Positions 1 to 11,702 of a stretch of 64,000 bases of DNA are shown here, one piece after another; position 1 is the stretch's first letter, and each line of letters opens with the position of its first letter. The position numbers were made by a program, and so were the translations under genes. This DNA comes from Cyclospora cayetanensis (Eukaryota > Apicomplexa > Conoidasida > Eucoccidiorida > Eimeriidae): assembly GCF_002999335.1 (NCBI RefSeq), contig NW_020312492.1, positions 124,001 through 188,000 on the forward strand, in the 5' to 3' direction. Below the pieces are notes generated by a model. The model was not told the DNA's origin. It worked only from the letters and a program-made list of their open reading frames with translations, and did not search any database.

Positions 1-19
1 TTTTTTCCTTGTACGCGCA

Positions 20-300
20 CCTCAGTGCAGCGGGCAAAGCAATACTTGAAATCGTTCTACCACGCTGGTGCCAAGTCCTAGTGAGGAGTTAACACACTGA
101 GTCGTCTAACAGGATCTCTTGTCTCTTGCATATGACTTCTACATCAATACAAGAATGCGAAGAGGTGTTGCGTGCACGGCGCTGGTTGTTCGCTCCGTCC
201 AAGTAGCTGTGAATGCTCCGAATGCCTACAGGGTGCAGCTAGGGGGGCTACAGTTATTTTTTTCCCCCTTCGTGAGGACTCTGAAGGGATGGGGGAGGGG
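20..300 (-). repeat. Copy R1 of dispersed hairpin repeat (~280 bp)
   Basis: Reverse-orientation copy of the dispersed family described in the findings. It shares with the copy at 57775-58060 the start AGTGCAGCGGGCAAA and, 150-200 bases on, a GGTGCAGCTA core followed by a C-rich tail. There is no coding frame of note; the open frame over 119-304 begins at TTG and looks accidental. Divergence from the other copies is high, so this is an old insertion. Confidence 0.55.
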
Positions 301-1024
301 ATGAAGGATATTTCCCTACGCACAGCTTTCTCTTCTTTTTTAAGGGTCTAGAGCTAGATGTTTACCTGGAGAGCACAGATGGAGCGTTGGAGTTGGTAGC
401 AGTGCATCGTTCAGTGCAGCTCTTTCCTGCACTTCCACTAGCTGTTAATAAGGTAAAATGCCAGTTTCCCCTTTAAAATTCCTGGCTTTATTAAATGCAT
501 ATGTTGATTCAATAAAATGATTCTTTTTTGAGCTGTCCGCTGGCGCTCGAAAGATATGCTCGCACCCTGTCTCTTTAAGCAGGCCGAGACCGCCCTGCAA
601 ACTGACGTGAATGCACTCAACACATAATGCTTAGCGTCCGCAGACTCGGTGTGCCCCTCCTCTTGGTACCAGTGATCAAAGACTTGACAAGGCGGTTGGG
701 GGCGTCTCTCGCTCTGCACCATCCGCTGAGGTACAAATGCTTCTTGCGAATTTGTCTATTGGAGTGGTGGCTCTATTCATGCAGAAGAAGTCGTCTCCCT
801 GTAAAGGAATGCTACATTTGGAGCCTTCATTCACACACTGAATCATTGGTTCATTTCAAAATAAGCTCAACAGCAAGCTTTTGAATAAACCAAAGACTCT
901 GAAGCAGATAAATTAATCGAAACCTCAGTGTGATATTTAAAAATAAAAGCTTTTGCAAAACCCAGACGCTACAACGTACACGAACGGTGTAAAGCTTTAT
1001 AAAAGAATGTTTTTGTCTTTCCGC
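301..1024. other. Gene-free stretch
   Basis: No frame here shows family resemblance, and no convincing exon with flanking splice signals was seen. AT-rich patches occur around 890-960. Confidence 0.4.
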
Positions 1025-1150
1025 ATGCCCCTGCCCGCGTTTCCCAGAGTTCCTGACACGAAGTAAGAGGCGCAGCTACAGTGCGTACCCGGGTTCTCTA
1101 AGCGCTCGCAGCACTGAACGCTACTTGCACAAAAGCGCACACGGAAGAAC
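1025..1150 (+). repeat. Copy R2 of dispersed hairpin repeat (partial)
   Basis: Forward copy: a CCCTGCCC-type lead, then GCGCAGCTACAGTGCGTACC, then the CTAAGCGCTCGCAGCACTGAACG stretch and AAAAGCGCACAC. It matches in order the copies at 43.2, 48.5 and 54.5 kb. The hairpin core is partly eroded. Confidence 0.55.
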
Positions 1151-2019
1151 ACTGCTAATGTACAGGTGTCATCAAGACAAACCGTTAGGTCACCAGTGCT
1201 GGGCACTGCATTTGCATTGTTATCAAATCCATGCAGGTCCAGAGTAGTTAGGCCTCAGGTGACCTCTCTGTATGAGTGTACACAATAGCTTCTTGTATTT
1301 GTGGCTACACCCGTCAATGAGGAGTATCGGGTCTCCTCCTACTGCTGCTTCTGCTAAGCTGACAGGGGAGGATCTCTTCTGACAGCATCAGTAGAAGCAG
1401 TTCGCTTGCGCAAGCGAGCGCGCTATGTTGAGTATTCTACACTACAGGCACTGTAGCCTGTTAGCTGTCCACACGGCAAATGCAGGCCTTAGCGATACGG
1501 ATGTAATCGTGAAGTTTACATCTTCTCACTTTTTACTGTGATTGAGGCTTTCATACAACAGTTTTATGGCGACGCCGGGTTTCTAGTGAGTTCCCAGGAT
1601 GCTAACAGGATACCAATAAAGAATCAACCTCAGCTATGGGTATGACAGCTCGTGGCTCCTTGTGCTGGAGCCCTATCGATACCTCAGGTCCCTCCTTCCT
1701 TGTGCTGTATACTGTCATTGATGGCATTTACCATGCGAAGGGGACTACTTGGCAGTTTCAATAGATACAGGAGCATATCTAGCTTCATGTTACGAATACA
1801 TTAATTTAACTGATGAATTTTGCTCAGCTGCACTAAAAAAACACAAGTTACTCAAGGTGTGTAAACGCAACGTGGAGCAGGACGAGCAAATCTTAAGCGC
1901 ATTTTACTACACGTTATGTTTTGATAAGAATTTTCGCAGATATTACGACATGGTGTGGCTATTCGCATACGACCTATGTTGGAGCCTATACTTTACTTAA
2001 TGCCATAGGAGTTTTCATC

Positions 2020-2130
2020 CTGTGCTTGTGCTCTTGCTGCTGCACACAGCTGGTGTGAGTGCTCGGAGTGACTGAAGGGAAAAGCAACGTATGCCGTAGC
2101 GGACAGCCTCCCCACCTGCCCGAGCACTCC
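2020..2130 (-). repeat. Copy R3 of dispersed hairpin repeat (partial)
   Basis: Reverse copy recognised by the ordered blocks TGTGCTTGTGCTCTTGCTGCTG, GAGTGCTCGGAGTG and AGCAACGTATGCCGTAG before a CCTCCCC tail. The first block and the GTGCTCGGAGTG block are close to the reverse complement of the 54.5-kb copy. Confidence 0.45.
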
Positions 2131-3478
2131 AAGCTGAAGACCGAAAAAGGGGAAGTTCATTGGAGGTATATTAGGGAGTTTCGGCACGTGCCATTTTCGG
2201 ATTGGGGCAGAGCTTTTGTGTGTGGACACCCTAGATAAAGCGCCATAGAACGAGTAGAATCACGCGTGGGGTGCTGAGCTTAATTGCAAGGTTGTGAGTA
2301 CTGAGCTCTCCGACAAGCGTTAAGCACTATTTAAATGCTGCCATGAATTACACTGTATTAGAGAGTATCTATATGGGATGTAAGTTCAAGGAAGGCAGCA
2401 TCGCCCAACGGCCAGCTCCATAGTGGCTCGATCCTGCACTGCGTTCACGCTTGCCTATTGCCACATTCTACGACTTAAGCTGCAAGCACCAACCAATTCT
2501 TCGAGCCCTTTGCATAAAACGTGCAGGGGCTACTTTGGAGTTAAGGCACTCTCGGAGCTCTTATAGCATAAGGATTTCCGTTAAAACATGCGGAAGCAGT
2601 GTACTAAAGGACAGTGGTAGCTGGACCAGGAACACCTGATGGCGCTGCACTGAACTCTTGGCGTTTGATGTTAAGGAAGTGTCGTTAAATAAAAGTTCAA
2701 ACAATTTCAAGCTAGGCATAATCGAAGCCTGAACTCGCATGATGGCCTGAAACGATATGAAGGTCGTTTTATTAGAAGGCACGCTTTTATCGTCAGTAAA
2801 GTAGTTCATTCTTTTTTTCGATGCCTTCGTAAACTTCAGCCCTTAACTTTTGCGTGTGATGGCATCTATGACAGTCTCGCACATCGGCAAGGCGCCTCTT
2901 TCTCTAGCGCGTGAAGATGAACTTGGAGAGCCTTGATGACCAGGCAAAATAGAATACCATATTTTCCACAATATCACAACTATTTTTCAGTCATGCAGAA
3001 GTTTTTCTGTTTGGGGCAATGTCAAAGCATTGTTTGCCATCAGCCGATGGTCAGGCTTTATTGTGTCAACACGCTGTGTAATTCTACAATTCATTACAAA
3101 CACATTTGCTATTGTAACCTCTGTCAAGTGCACTTTGTCTATATTTCAGGACAGAATGATTAGTGCAGCTGCTACGCTGATTCGCCTAGCTTCTATACAA
3201 TTAATGAAACGTGATACACAGGCTGTGCCACCTCCAGAACGGTCATATAAGTCATTGGGGTGGTGATAATCTTGCTAGGTTGATTGAAACGTTGCGCAAA
3301 CGGAAGATACAACCTCTGATCTGTGTATTAGTGCGAGATTCCGCTTACATACTGCAGATATGGGCCGAACAGCGAGGCTGAGCTTTTCAGATCAAGCATG
3401 GCCAGCTAACACTGCCCACGTTCCAGAGGTCATGACCACTATGTTGGCATCAACTGGCCTCTTGCGTACCACCGTTGT
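2131..3478. other. Gene-free stretch
   Basis: Short frames on both strands only; none has a recognisable motif, compositional bias or splice context typical of the surrounding real genes. Confidence 0.35.
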
Positions 3479-3814
3479 TCAGTCTGTCGCCCGAAGTTGT
3501 GCAATTGCCGGGGGCGATGTTTCCATAAAGGCAGCGCAGCATATTAGGCAAGCAGGATTCCCAATGATTGAGAAGGCAGCTACCAGCATGCTTAACGGAG
3601 CCATCGTAACAGCCCCATGAGCCCACACAGGGCTCAGAGCAGGACTGCTTGATTCAACACTTTCAACAAGACAATATGAAGACATCCCAGGTCTTCCTGA
3701 TCCACCATCAGTGCTCTGCGCTGTGACGAGACATTCGTCTGCATAAACGAAGGCGACCGTGAAATAAAGTATCGCAATGGTGAGATTTAGGAATCCTGGA
3801 GAAGACATTCTCAT
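3479..3814 (-). CDS. Weak candidate: small secreted or membrane protein
   Basis: An ATG at 3814 opens a 111-residue frame. The first 25 residues look like a signal peptide: MRM, then a hydrophobic core TIAILYFTVAFVYA, then a plausible cleavage before DEC. A second hydrophobic stretch near the C-terminus (APLSMLVAAFSIIGNPACLICC) would suit a membrane span or a GPI signal, the layout of eimeriid surface antigens. I cannot align it to that family, and the cysteine pattern is not convincing. A frame of similar length lies on the opposite strand (3360-3620), so chance is a serious alternative. It could also be one exon of a longer gene. Confidence 0.25.
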   Translation of the reverse strand: MRMSSPGFLNLTIAILYFTVAFVYADECLVTAQSTDGGSGRPGMSSYCLVESVESSSPALSPVWAHGAVTMAPLSMLVAAFSIIGNPACLICCAAFMETSPPAIAQLRATD

Positions 3815-4357
3815 GGGACGGCGGCCCAAGTGCGTGGAAGTCCACATAGAGAAGCGCACCAGCGTATGGAGGTAATCACTCTCTCTCTCTCTCACTGAAT
3901 CTCCCCAAGGCTGTTCCTACCAGTCATATAGCTCGTTTATAGCATGAAATCACTACATGGCTGGCTGGATGGCAGCCCTCCAATGCAACCAAAACTACCG
4001 TTTGGCTAGAGCTCTTCATATGACTGAGCAGCAACATGGTCCCGCTACCTCCTGAGATTTCAACGCTATAGCTATTGCATAGACGTCCTTGAGTTTGCAG
4101 CTTTAGCGGCATAACTATCAAGCAATAGGCAAAGTAAATTTTGCTTTGCTTGTACAGACGATGGTGCCAGCAATGCAGGACCAACGGTGGCCTGGCATCA
4201 TGCAGCGCAACTATCAAAAACACGGCAGCCTCGCCGTTTGCAAATAATCTGACTCCAGGGGACTATACAAGAGAGCCACAGATAAAGACGCAGGTGATTC
4301 CTACATCTGGTAGACCAACTCGAAAACCTGGGCGACGACGTGCCTAATTAAGGGAGG

Positions 4358-4663
4358 CTATTTAGAGATAGTAAACAAGCACTGAAATAGGGGAAGTTTG
4401 ACTCCTTGGCGAATCGTCAGAAACAAACCTATAGGGCATATCCGACATTGGTATTGCATGTATGTATAAATAAGAGAGCACCTAAGGTGATTTGTGGTTT
4501 GAGCGACTGAGTGAAGTTCAGTTGAATTCACATTAGCGGTAACATCACCCTTGTTATACTTCGGCTTACAATACCCGAACACAACGGTACAATGAGAATA
4601 GCAGGGCCACTGTAGAAAAATCGAAGCCACTACTAGCAGGGCCAGCTTTAAGTAAAAAAACAT
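4358..4663 (-). CDS. Weak candidate: small secreted protein
   Basis: An ATG at 4663 starts a 101-residue frame. Its N-terminus (MFFYLKLALLVVASIFLQWP) is a textbook signal peptide, followed by a cysteine-containing stretch. The rest has no motif I recognise, and several Tyr/Cys-rich tail residues look like read-through of non-coding DNA. A donor could end a real exon part way along, so the frame may be a first exon only. Evidence rests on the signal peptide alone. Confidence 0.22.
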   Translation of the reverse strand: MFFYLKLALLVVASIFLQWPCYSHCTVVFGYCKPKYNKGDVTANVNSTELHSVAQTTNHLRCSLIYTYMQYQCRICPIGLFLTIRQGVKLPLFQCLFTISK

Positions 4664-6464
4664 GGCATTCGGTACTTCACAGAAGGCTTCTGGCAGTACA
4701 TTGGCAAAACCTTTTTCTAGAGCATCCTGTCACACAGTCCCCTCATTCGAGATGAAACAGTTTTTCTCTTAAACTATTTGGAACCTAAAATACGAATAAG
4801 GTTTCCCGGTGACGTACATCGCAGCTTGCAGTGCTCTTTGTGGGTGCTGTTTACAAATAACCTGCAAACAGCATACTTTTAAGGAGTTGTACGGGTTAGC
4901 CATGAAGCGCTTTGCGCTTATTGAAAGCGCAAGTCCTCATGATATGTTCCGTCTGTCGTTACCTGTGCCATTAGCATCGGATTCTGGTTAATTTGATGAC
5001 CCTCTGCTTCATCAGGGTTAGTATACTCAATGTATACTGTCCTTAAAACTGCGTCAATAAGTAATATCTTATGAGTCAGAGGTGTTTAGCATGGCCACGG
5101 CGTCAGCTGCGAAAATCGCTCCAATCATTGCACTTGCTCTGAATGGAGAGTCCGTGAAGCTTCCAGATATGCATCACAAGATCAAACTGGATGATGGTAA
5201 TTGCTTTAGAAAAAGACATTTAACTGGCGAGAAAAGCGGCTGGAATAACGAAACTTACGTACGTTAGGTGCTTTTTGAGGCAAGACACCCTATGGCGGAA
5301 CTCAAGCAAACTAAAAATGGAACCGTAGCTTATCGCATTTATACACTGGCTGAACGCACCGGAGAACTCCCACTGCAGGAGAGGTGGCTTTGCAGACAAC
5401 CTGATTGGCCACACAGCCTACTTAGTAGACACCACTCTATGCCGTACACACATGGCTGCAGATCTACACAATGGTAAGCATTCAACCATCAGAGTGATTA
5501 TTTCGGTACGCTCTGAAAGCTCATAAGGCTGTCAACACTTAGAGCCATTTTGTGCTGCATGACCACACGATGTGTGTAGCTTCCTAAGTGTACCAATTTG
5601 TTCCTCAAACGAGCCTTCAGATAGTAATTGGGCCTATATCAAGCAATTGAAATGAAATGAGCTAGGTAGCTTTTTCTAGTAAAAAATCCGCAATAGGAAA
5701 TGGCTGCTGCATTGCCACCAGGTTCGAATGGCCCATCTCTTGCCTAGGCGTCGAACGTCACGTGTTTGAACGAGTCCCAGGGGGCAAGAAGTCAGCAAAG
5801 ATCCGAGCCTGGGTGTAAGCACTTCCCCCAGTTCGCATGCCTCTAGAACTTGTGCGAATGACACAAATAAAAAAGTTCATTGTCCTGCCTGCTTCTCCCT
5901 GACGTATGTCACCGGAGGCGCGTGTAAGAGCGACTATTTACGCAGCTCCTGATATGAAGCTTCTTATGTGACTGGTACCGATCTGGCTGTAGGCGAGGAG
6001 TGTATTTTCTCGAATCATGACTCCATAAAAAAAAGTACAGCTTCATGAAGTGTTGGAAATCAAACGGAAGATTTTGCACGTTCTTTGGAACCTAGGCACT
6101 TACTTGGCTAAGCCTGCATAATGCCCGACCCTGCTTCTAGGCCGTTGTTGCATACTTTGCGAGTAACCAGCCTACGTGGCGTCAAAACGTTGCACGAGCC
6201 AACTTTAGGAGGCCTAGCGATTCGCATGTTTTCTAGGATGTTTCCAAAGAAAAGCTTGAATGGGGTTTTAGAGAAAAGTTTGATCAGATGGTTGATAACG
6301 GAAAAGCCGGGATGAATTGGATTACCTAGCCTTTCAGTGTCGAGCCGCGCCACAAGGACGGCTACGAAGAAGTTGAGCACGCTAATGCCAAAGCGCTGCC
6401 CCTTTTCCCCCGTTTCCCAGAGCACGCACTGGGTGTAGCGTCCAGCGCATATCACAAGACATTC
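4664..6464. other. Gene-free stretch downstream of POLA2
   Basis: No supported coding region. Frames at 5082-5477 and 6108-6455 lack motifs and do not continue from the POLA2 reading frame, which stops at 6465. Confidence 0.4.
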
Positions 6465-9400
6465 CTAAAACGTAGCGGCGGGAGTCGTTTTGTAGGGAGT
6501 GCGAGGCCTGTAAATGGAATATCTTACTGTCACACGTTCGTTCAATTGCATGTCTGCATCCTTTGCGGGAACATCGCCGCCTTCCGCACCTTCTGCTGGC
6601 GGCCGAATGTACAAGTTGGTGACGTCGAAAGCGTCCTCGAGCCGGTCCTGAGGGTTGAATGGAGACACGAAAATCCTTCCGTCGACAGCACATGCACCAG
6701 CGCTTGGACCGCCACGTGTCTGCAACTGTGTCAAAGCAGCTGAGGGGAAGGCCACGATATGGGGAGTGTTGTCTCCGTCAAACATGAGTGGCTTTAGGCG
6801 GCCGCAGTCCAGGGGGATACGTGGACTGGCACCTCTGGGGAAAAGCGTGCGCTGCCTGAGCAAGGCGCGGCAGATTTGTTGCAGGCCGTCTTCCGCCGAA
6901 CTCTCGGAGGCACGGGATCGTAGAGCATCCCCCGCAATCTCAGCCAAGGGATCGGCAGAACTGACGAGGAGATGCGTGTCGTTGACTTGTATCAGGCATG
7001 GATTGCCGAGGCAGTGTACAGTGTTGGGAAGCAGCTGCTGGAGATGTTGTTCCGCTGCTGCGAGATAGGGGGGTTGTGGAATCGGCTCAGGGTTCATGGC
7101 GTCTCTGCAGCTGGGAATGATGACAACACGCGTTCGAAGACCTTGAACAGCTGCTGAGAGGCGGCGAAAGAATTCCGCATACGCCAGTGAAAACTCAGGT
7201 GTCTGAAGGAGGGGGGCGCAGCGGCGGGCAGAAGGGTCTTTCGCATTGCTTCCAGAAGCCGTTGCTGGCTGCTGGAGGTTCAGCCAGGAGATAATCGGGC
7301 CAAAAAGAATTACCACGTGAGGCAGCAGCTCCCGAATTGCCGACAAGAGGCCGTTGAGAGCATTCCGGCTGCGGAGACAGCAGCATGCATGTGGAGAGGA
7401 AACTCGAGGAACCAACGTCATGAACTAGTTGCGCAGGAGAGAGAGAGACACACTCACATACGGCGCTCGAATCGGCTAGCTTTGCGGAGCCAGCCATAAG
7501 GGCCCTCTTAGCCCTGAGGCTTTCTCAATTCGGCTAAGCCTCTGTTTGCGATCTTCAAGGAGGTACGAGCTAGAGGAAAATGTGTGGCATACCGCAGCAT
7601 CCAACCACCGTTGACCACAGGCACCAGAAAGGAGCAGCTCGCCATCATGATGTGCACGTTCTGCTTCTTGTAAGAGCTGCCTACATCGATGCTCTGCTCC
7701 TGTTGTTGTTGGTGCTGCTGCTGCTGCTGCAGTACAGACGACCGCCGCCTCACAGCCCCCAGTGTATCGAGAATGAGGAAGTCAGGATTCTGCGGCATCA
7801 GGGAGATAGCCTGCACCGGCCAAGGTACAGGTACACCGCAATGGAGGGCAGAGACGAGCAGCTGATGGCCGTAGCCGTCCTGAAGCAGCATGCGCACTTT
7901 GCAGGAGCACAGGAGATGAATGAGATGTGTGTGTATATATTTTTATAGATATGTATATGTGGAATTGCGCATGAACATGGAGTCAACGAATACGCGAATT
8001 CAGACGCACAAACCGCCATAACAGCTTCGGCATAAAACGTGCTGAAAAAACTGCAACACGCGCATTCTACTCGGCTCCTGCTTCGATGTTATGTACAGCA
8101 GCATTCCCGGAGGCACTTAGCCAGTAATCGCAAGTGCTGCTGCAACACGAGGACATCTCAGGTGCTCAGCATGCAGCACCTCACGAGCATCAGCTACAAG
8201 AGCAGCACCACAGTCTGACCAACTTGCCTGCTGCAAGCGGCCTCGTACGGCCAGGACCATTCCAGGGAAAAGAACGGTATCGGGTGCTGGTGTCTGCCTT
8301 TTCACACGCGATATTTGCCACTGCTGCAGCTGCAATTGCTGCAGCTGCAGTGCCTCCTGGAGATGCAGCAGCTGGAGAGGAGCGCTGCCATCGAAGGGCT
8401 CGAGCACCGCACTTGACCAACACAGCTTTCGGCCTCCCTCCGCTGCCAGCCTCCCCACCACAACCACCTCGCCCTGCAACACAAACACCACCACCTCCTG
8501 GATGTTTGCCAAAGAACTTGCAGCCTGCTTTCTTCGCACCAAAAGGAGGTTTCTCCTCGAAATCAGTCCACGGGCAGGAGCAATATGGGGCTAGCCTCTA
8601 GACAGTTACTCATTGGACTGCGCCATAAAAACTAGCGTCATGCATGTTTTTGTATGTGTATGTATTTGTATGTGTCTGTATTTGTATGTGTCTGTATTTG
8701 TAGGAGTATGCGTATGTATTCTATGTATGTGTATGTATTTGTTTGTATTTGTATGTGTATGTATTTGTGTGCGTATGTATTTGTATGTGTCTGTATTTGT
8801 ATGTGTCTGTATTTGTATGAGTATGCGTATGTATTCTATGTATGTGTATGTATGTATCTCTCTGTGTGTATGTGTACATTGGCGATCGAGGTTTCCTGTT
8901 TGACTGGACTCGCCGAAGATTCCTCGGCGTCTTCTTCGCTCTTTAAGCCCCCCATTCGACGCCGCATGCGGCCCTTGAATTGTTGCACCCTGCACTGCTG
9001 CCAGCGCCAGTGCGCCTGCACACTGTCCGACATGCTGGAGGGGCTGAGAGCTGAGGAGACTGAGGAGGCAGAGGAGGAGTCAGCAGAGGCTCCGGAGGTG
9101 ATGGCACTTCCCTCTAGGCCTACTGCAATCATTACCTGTGGGGATACGACAAGGCACAGGGAGCGAAACGGACATCGCTGCACACACACTCTCTGCGGAA
9201 GACAGGTAGAATGAAGTGCAGGAAGTGCACTCATGGAGGCCTTAAAGGAAAATTCTGGCGAAATTCGGCGGCAGAGGAGCTCTAGAAGCGCTATCAAAGA
9301 TCAAGATACACATTGCAAAAAGGCGCTCGGCAGCGACAGAGGAGGCTAGATACACGGTGCAAAGGAAAGGGGGGAGAGGGGGAAATAGGGAAAAGAGGTG

Positions 9401-10350
9401 CTGAGGATGTATTGCACTTTGGAGGCGGAAAGCCGTGTGCGTGACTGCTGATTCCACTGCAATATGAGAATCGAGAGGGAATTTTCAGGGGGAGCATACG
9501 GGAAGAAACAAGCAGAGCCTTTAAAGAGAGAGACTTTAGCAGCTTTTCAATCAGCACCGGTAGGGAAGATGTGTAACAAGGCGGCGCAACCACACGGACC
9601 TGGTCCTTGTTGGTGCACCGATTGCCATCTGTGAAACCCTCTGAAGGGCCAAAAAGTATTTGCCTCTCCTCTGCAACACAGGCAGAACAGACACACACCT
9701 TCTATGAACAATGATGCACTTACACCCCAGCCTGTGCGCGTGCATTCCATTTGTGCTACACAGACCGTGAGAGCGACACTATGCATCCAATGGCCCAGCA
9801 TACATATATATATATCTATAGATATATAGATGTATACATAGATATACCGATATACAGATACGGTAGGAAGATAGAGTGCGGTTTTTCCGCAGTTTCCACA
9901 ACAAAGCACTGAAGGCACAAAATGAGGCATTGTGTTGGGTGTTTCTGTGTGTGTGCTCAGAGGGCTGAAGCCTGTCAGGTTGCCCTCACCTACAAAGTCC
10001 TTTAGTTCAGTAAATGGCTTATGCGCCAGCACCTGTGGAATAATGCCGTTAAGGAGCAAGGGGGAGGAGCCTTCGGAGCTGTTTTCGATAGGCACAGTCT
10101 GGCCTGTTGCTGCCGCTTCCAGCAGCTGCTGTAGCCGTTGCAAGGCCTTTTCCTGCTGCACCTCGGAGAGCTCACCAGCGCGGGCATGATTGGACGCAGT
10201 CTCTGCCAACGTATTGCCAAGGAAGTGCCATACTGCACGCGTATCAGGCGGTACAAGCTCCAGGACGCTGCTGCTGCTACCTGGGGTTAGCAGCTCCTGC
10301 AGCTGCATGAATACACCGGCTCGATCCAAAAGAGGTTCTTCTGTGTTCAT
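6465..10350 (-). CDS. POLA2: DNA polymerase alpha subunit B (primase-polymerase accessory subunit)
   Basis: Non-catalytic B subunit of the polymerase alpha-primase complex that starts Okazaki fragments in the nucleus. Exons on the minus strand: 10350-9990, 9670-9600, 9135-8878, 8590-8224, 7896-7593 and 7368-6465. All splices are GT-AG, phases agree, and the total is 754 codons plus stop. The fourth exon holds the OB fold (VVVVGRLA, then VLFPGMVLAVRG); the fifth has GVPVPWP, matching the family's GVPLPFY. The last exon carries the calcineurin-like but inactive phosphoesterase domain: HVVILFGPIIS, VVIIPSCRDAMNPEPIPQPP and NPCLIQVNDTHLLVSSADPL, in family order. It ends in LYIRPP and VTVRYSIYRP, like the family's C-terminal strand. 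The first three exons (about 230 residues, Ser/Gln-rich) are not conserved and rest on splice logic only. The 287-base intron 8591-8877 is mostly TGTATG microsatellite. A GC donor exists beside the fourth exon's end, but GT four bases on keeps frame. Confidence 0.85.
7706..7733. repeat. CAG run inside POLA2 exon 5
   Basis: A short trinucleotide run read as Gln on the minus strand. It interrupts the linker between the OB fold and the phosphoesterase domain, the kind of homopolymeric insertion typical of eimeriid proteins. Confidence 0.7.
8640..8877. repeat. TGTATG/TGTCTG microsatellite filling a POLA2 intron
   Basis: About 240 bases of imperfect TGTATG, TGTATT and TGTCTG units on the plus strand (CATACA on the sense strand). 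The tract contains a higher-order duplication: a ~100-base block ending GAGTATGCGTATGTATTCTATG occurs near 8705-8735 and again near 8817-8845. It runs right up to the splice donor of exon 3. Open frames through it (Met/Cys/Val/Tyr-rich) are artefacts. Confidence 0.9.
9800..9860. repeat. AT/TATC microsatellite
   Basis: ATATATATATATCTATAGATATATAG-type imperfect repeat within the first intron of POLA2 (9671-9989). Confidence 0.8.
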
Positions 10351-11702
10351 TTTTTACCCTCAGAAAGCGAAGCGAGGAAAGGAAGGACGCTTACATGCGC
10401 CCGCGCGAGGGGGGCATGGAAGGGGGGAAGAAGAGTACTCGGAGCAGCTGTCGAAGACTCCTGTCTTGTTCCCTGCCGACAAACTCTATGAAATTCCACT
10501 CTCCGGAGGCCTCCTAGCTAATACACAGGCAGCTGGCACGCCGGAATGGGCGTCAAGGCTTCTATCCCATGGAGCGCACCCAGCGGATTTCCTGCCAGAC
10601 TCGAAAAGACTCGTGCCGCAAAAAACGCAGTTTGTCGGCGTGCTGGAGCCATAAGGCCGTCTCGACAGAGAGCCGTAAGAAGGCACACCACTTCTGCCTC
10701 GTCAAGTTTTCGAAACGTGGGGGTGGGAGTGCAGAATTTGCGGTCTTCTACTCAGGGACCCCGTGTTACTTGGGGGTTCCAAAGGTTCTGAAGGGGAGGG
10801 AGCAGCCACCCCCTGCGTAGAGAGTCGATAATATGTGCCTAAAAGGGTGCCTTATGAGCAAAGTTGCAGCTTTACTGGCATACAGAAGCAACGAGCTGCA
10901 GGTGTTTCAAAAACCAACATGCTTTGGAAGCCCGCAGCAACGGAAGCAGTCGCCTCCAGCCGTCGAAGCCGCGGGAGGGTGGGTGTTACTGGGGTGGGGT
11001 CGCTGTTCCTGCGACTCAAGCATTTCTCAGGATACTGCATTTCTCCGCCGTTATAAATTCAAGATATTTGCTGAAACAAACACTACAGACGTGTCGAGCA
11101 GCACCGCTGCACCGCAATTCACAAAGCCGTCCATGGCTCCCGCGCCTCCTCTCCTCTGGGCACCACCTGCGAAGTCCACAGGCGCGCAGAGTTTAGGGGC
11201 CATAGGGGGCCCTCCGTAGAGCCTCTGCGAAAGATTTGACTTCAGGACTTCCAGCCAGCGCGTTCACAATGGTCATGTGCTGAGGTGCAGCACGCGGTGC
11301 GATCGAACGGCGAAGGGAGTTTTCCCAGAAGCCGACATCCACGGCTCTTCAGTTTTTCGCCGGAACCAAAACGTCCTTCAGCCGCTTCTATCGGCCCCTT
11401 TCTTCGATCATAACGCCGCAGCAGGCGCCTACGCTATGGGAGAGACACGAGGGAAGGGGGGCCCTCCGGCTCGCCAGGAGAAGACTCGCTTCTCCTGTTA
11501 GCTTCTCGGCACCAGACGTCACAGGCGGGTACTTTTGGCGGTTTCCCCCCCATAAAAGTCACGGGAAAGCGTCGCAGTATTTTCCCTCCTCGGAGCAAGC
11601 GCACCAAGGAGGGGTCCAGCAGCTCTACCTGGTCTTGCTTGGAAGGAATGGGCAGGTTGGGGGGGGGAGGGGGGGCCTTTTCAAGTCCAGTGCACACACA
11701 CC
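10351..11702. promoter_or_regulatory. Shared 5' region between divergent POLA2 and the large gene
   Basis: POLA2 (minus, ATG at 10350) and the large repeat-rich gene (plus, ATG at 11703) are divergent, so this 1.35 kb must hold both promoters. It is GC-rich, with G-runs (11650-11670) and several short frames lacking motifs or splice logic. No TATA-like element stands out. Role inferred from gene order only. Confidence 0.4.

Noticed and set aside
3360..3620. 86-residue frame MGRTARLSF... on the plus strand
   Set aside because: No motif or splice context; overlaps the equally weak minus-strand frame.
3479..4663. Eimeriid surface antigen (SAG) genes
   Set aside because: Signal peptides are present but the conserved cysteine and CAP-like motifs of the family are not seen.
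5718..5735. GGTTCGAAT, a T-loop-like string
   Set aside because: Flanks do not pair (CCAGG against GGCCC) and no cloverleaf can be drawn.
8224..8230. GC-AG intron donor CAG|GCAAGT in POLA2
   Set aside because: Using it breaks the reading phase with the next exon; the GT at 8223 keeps frame.
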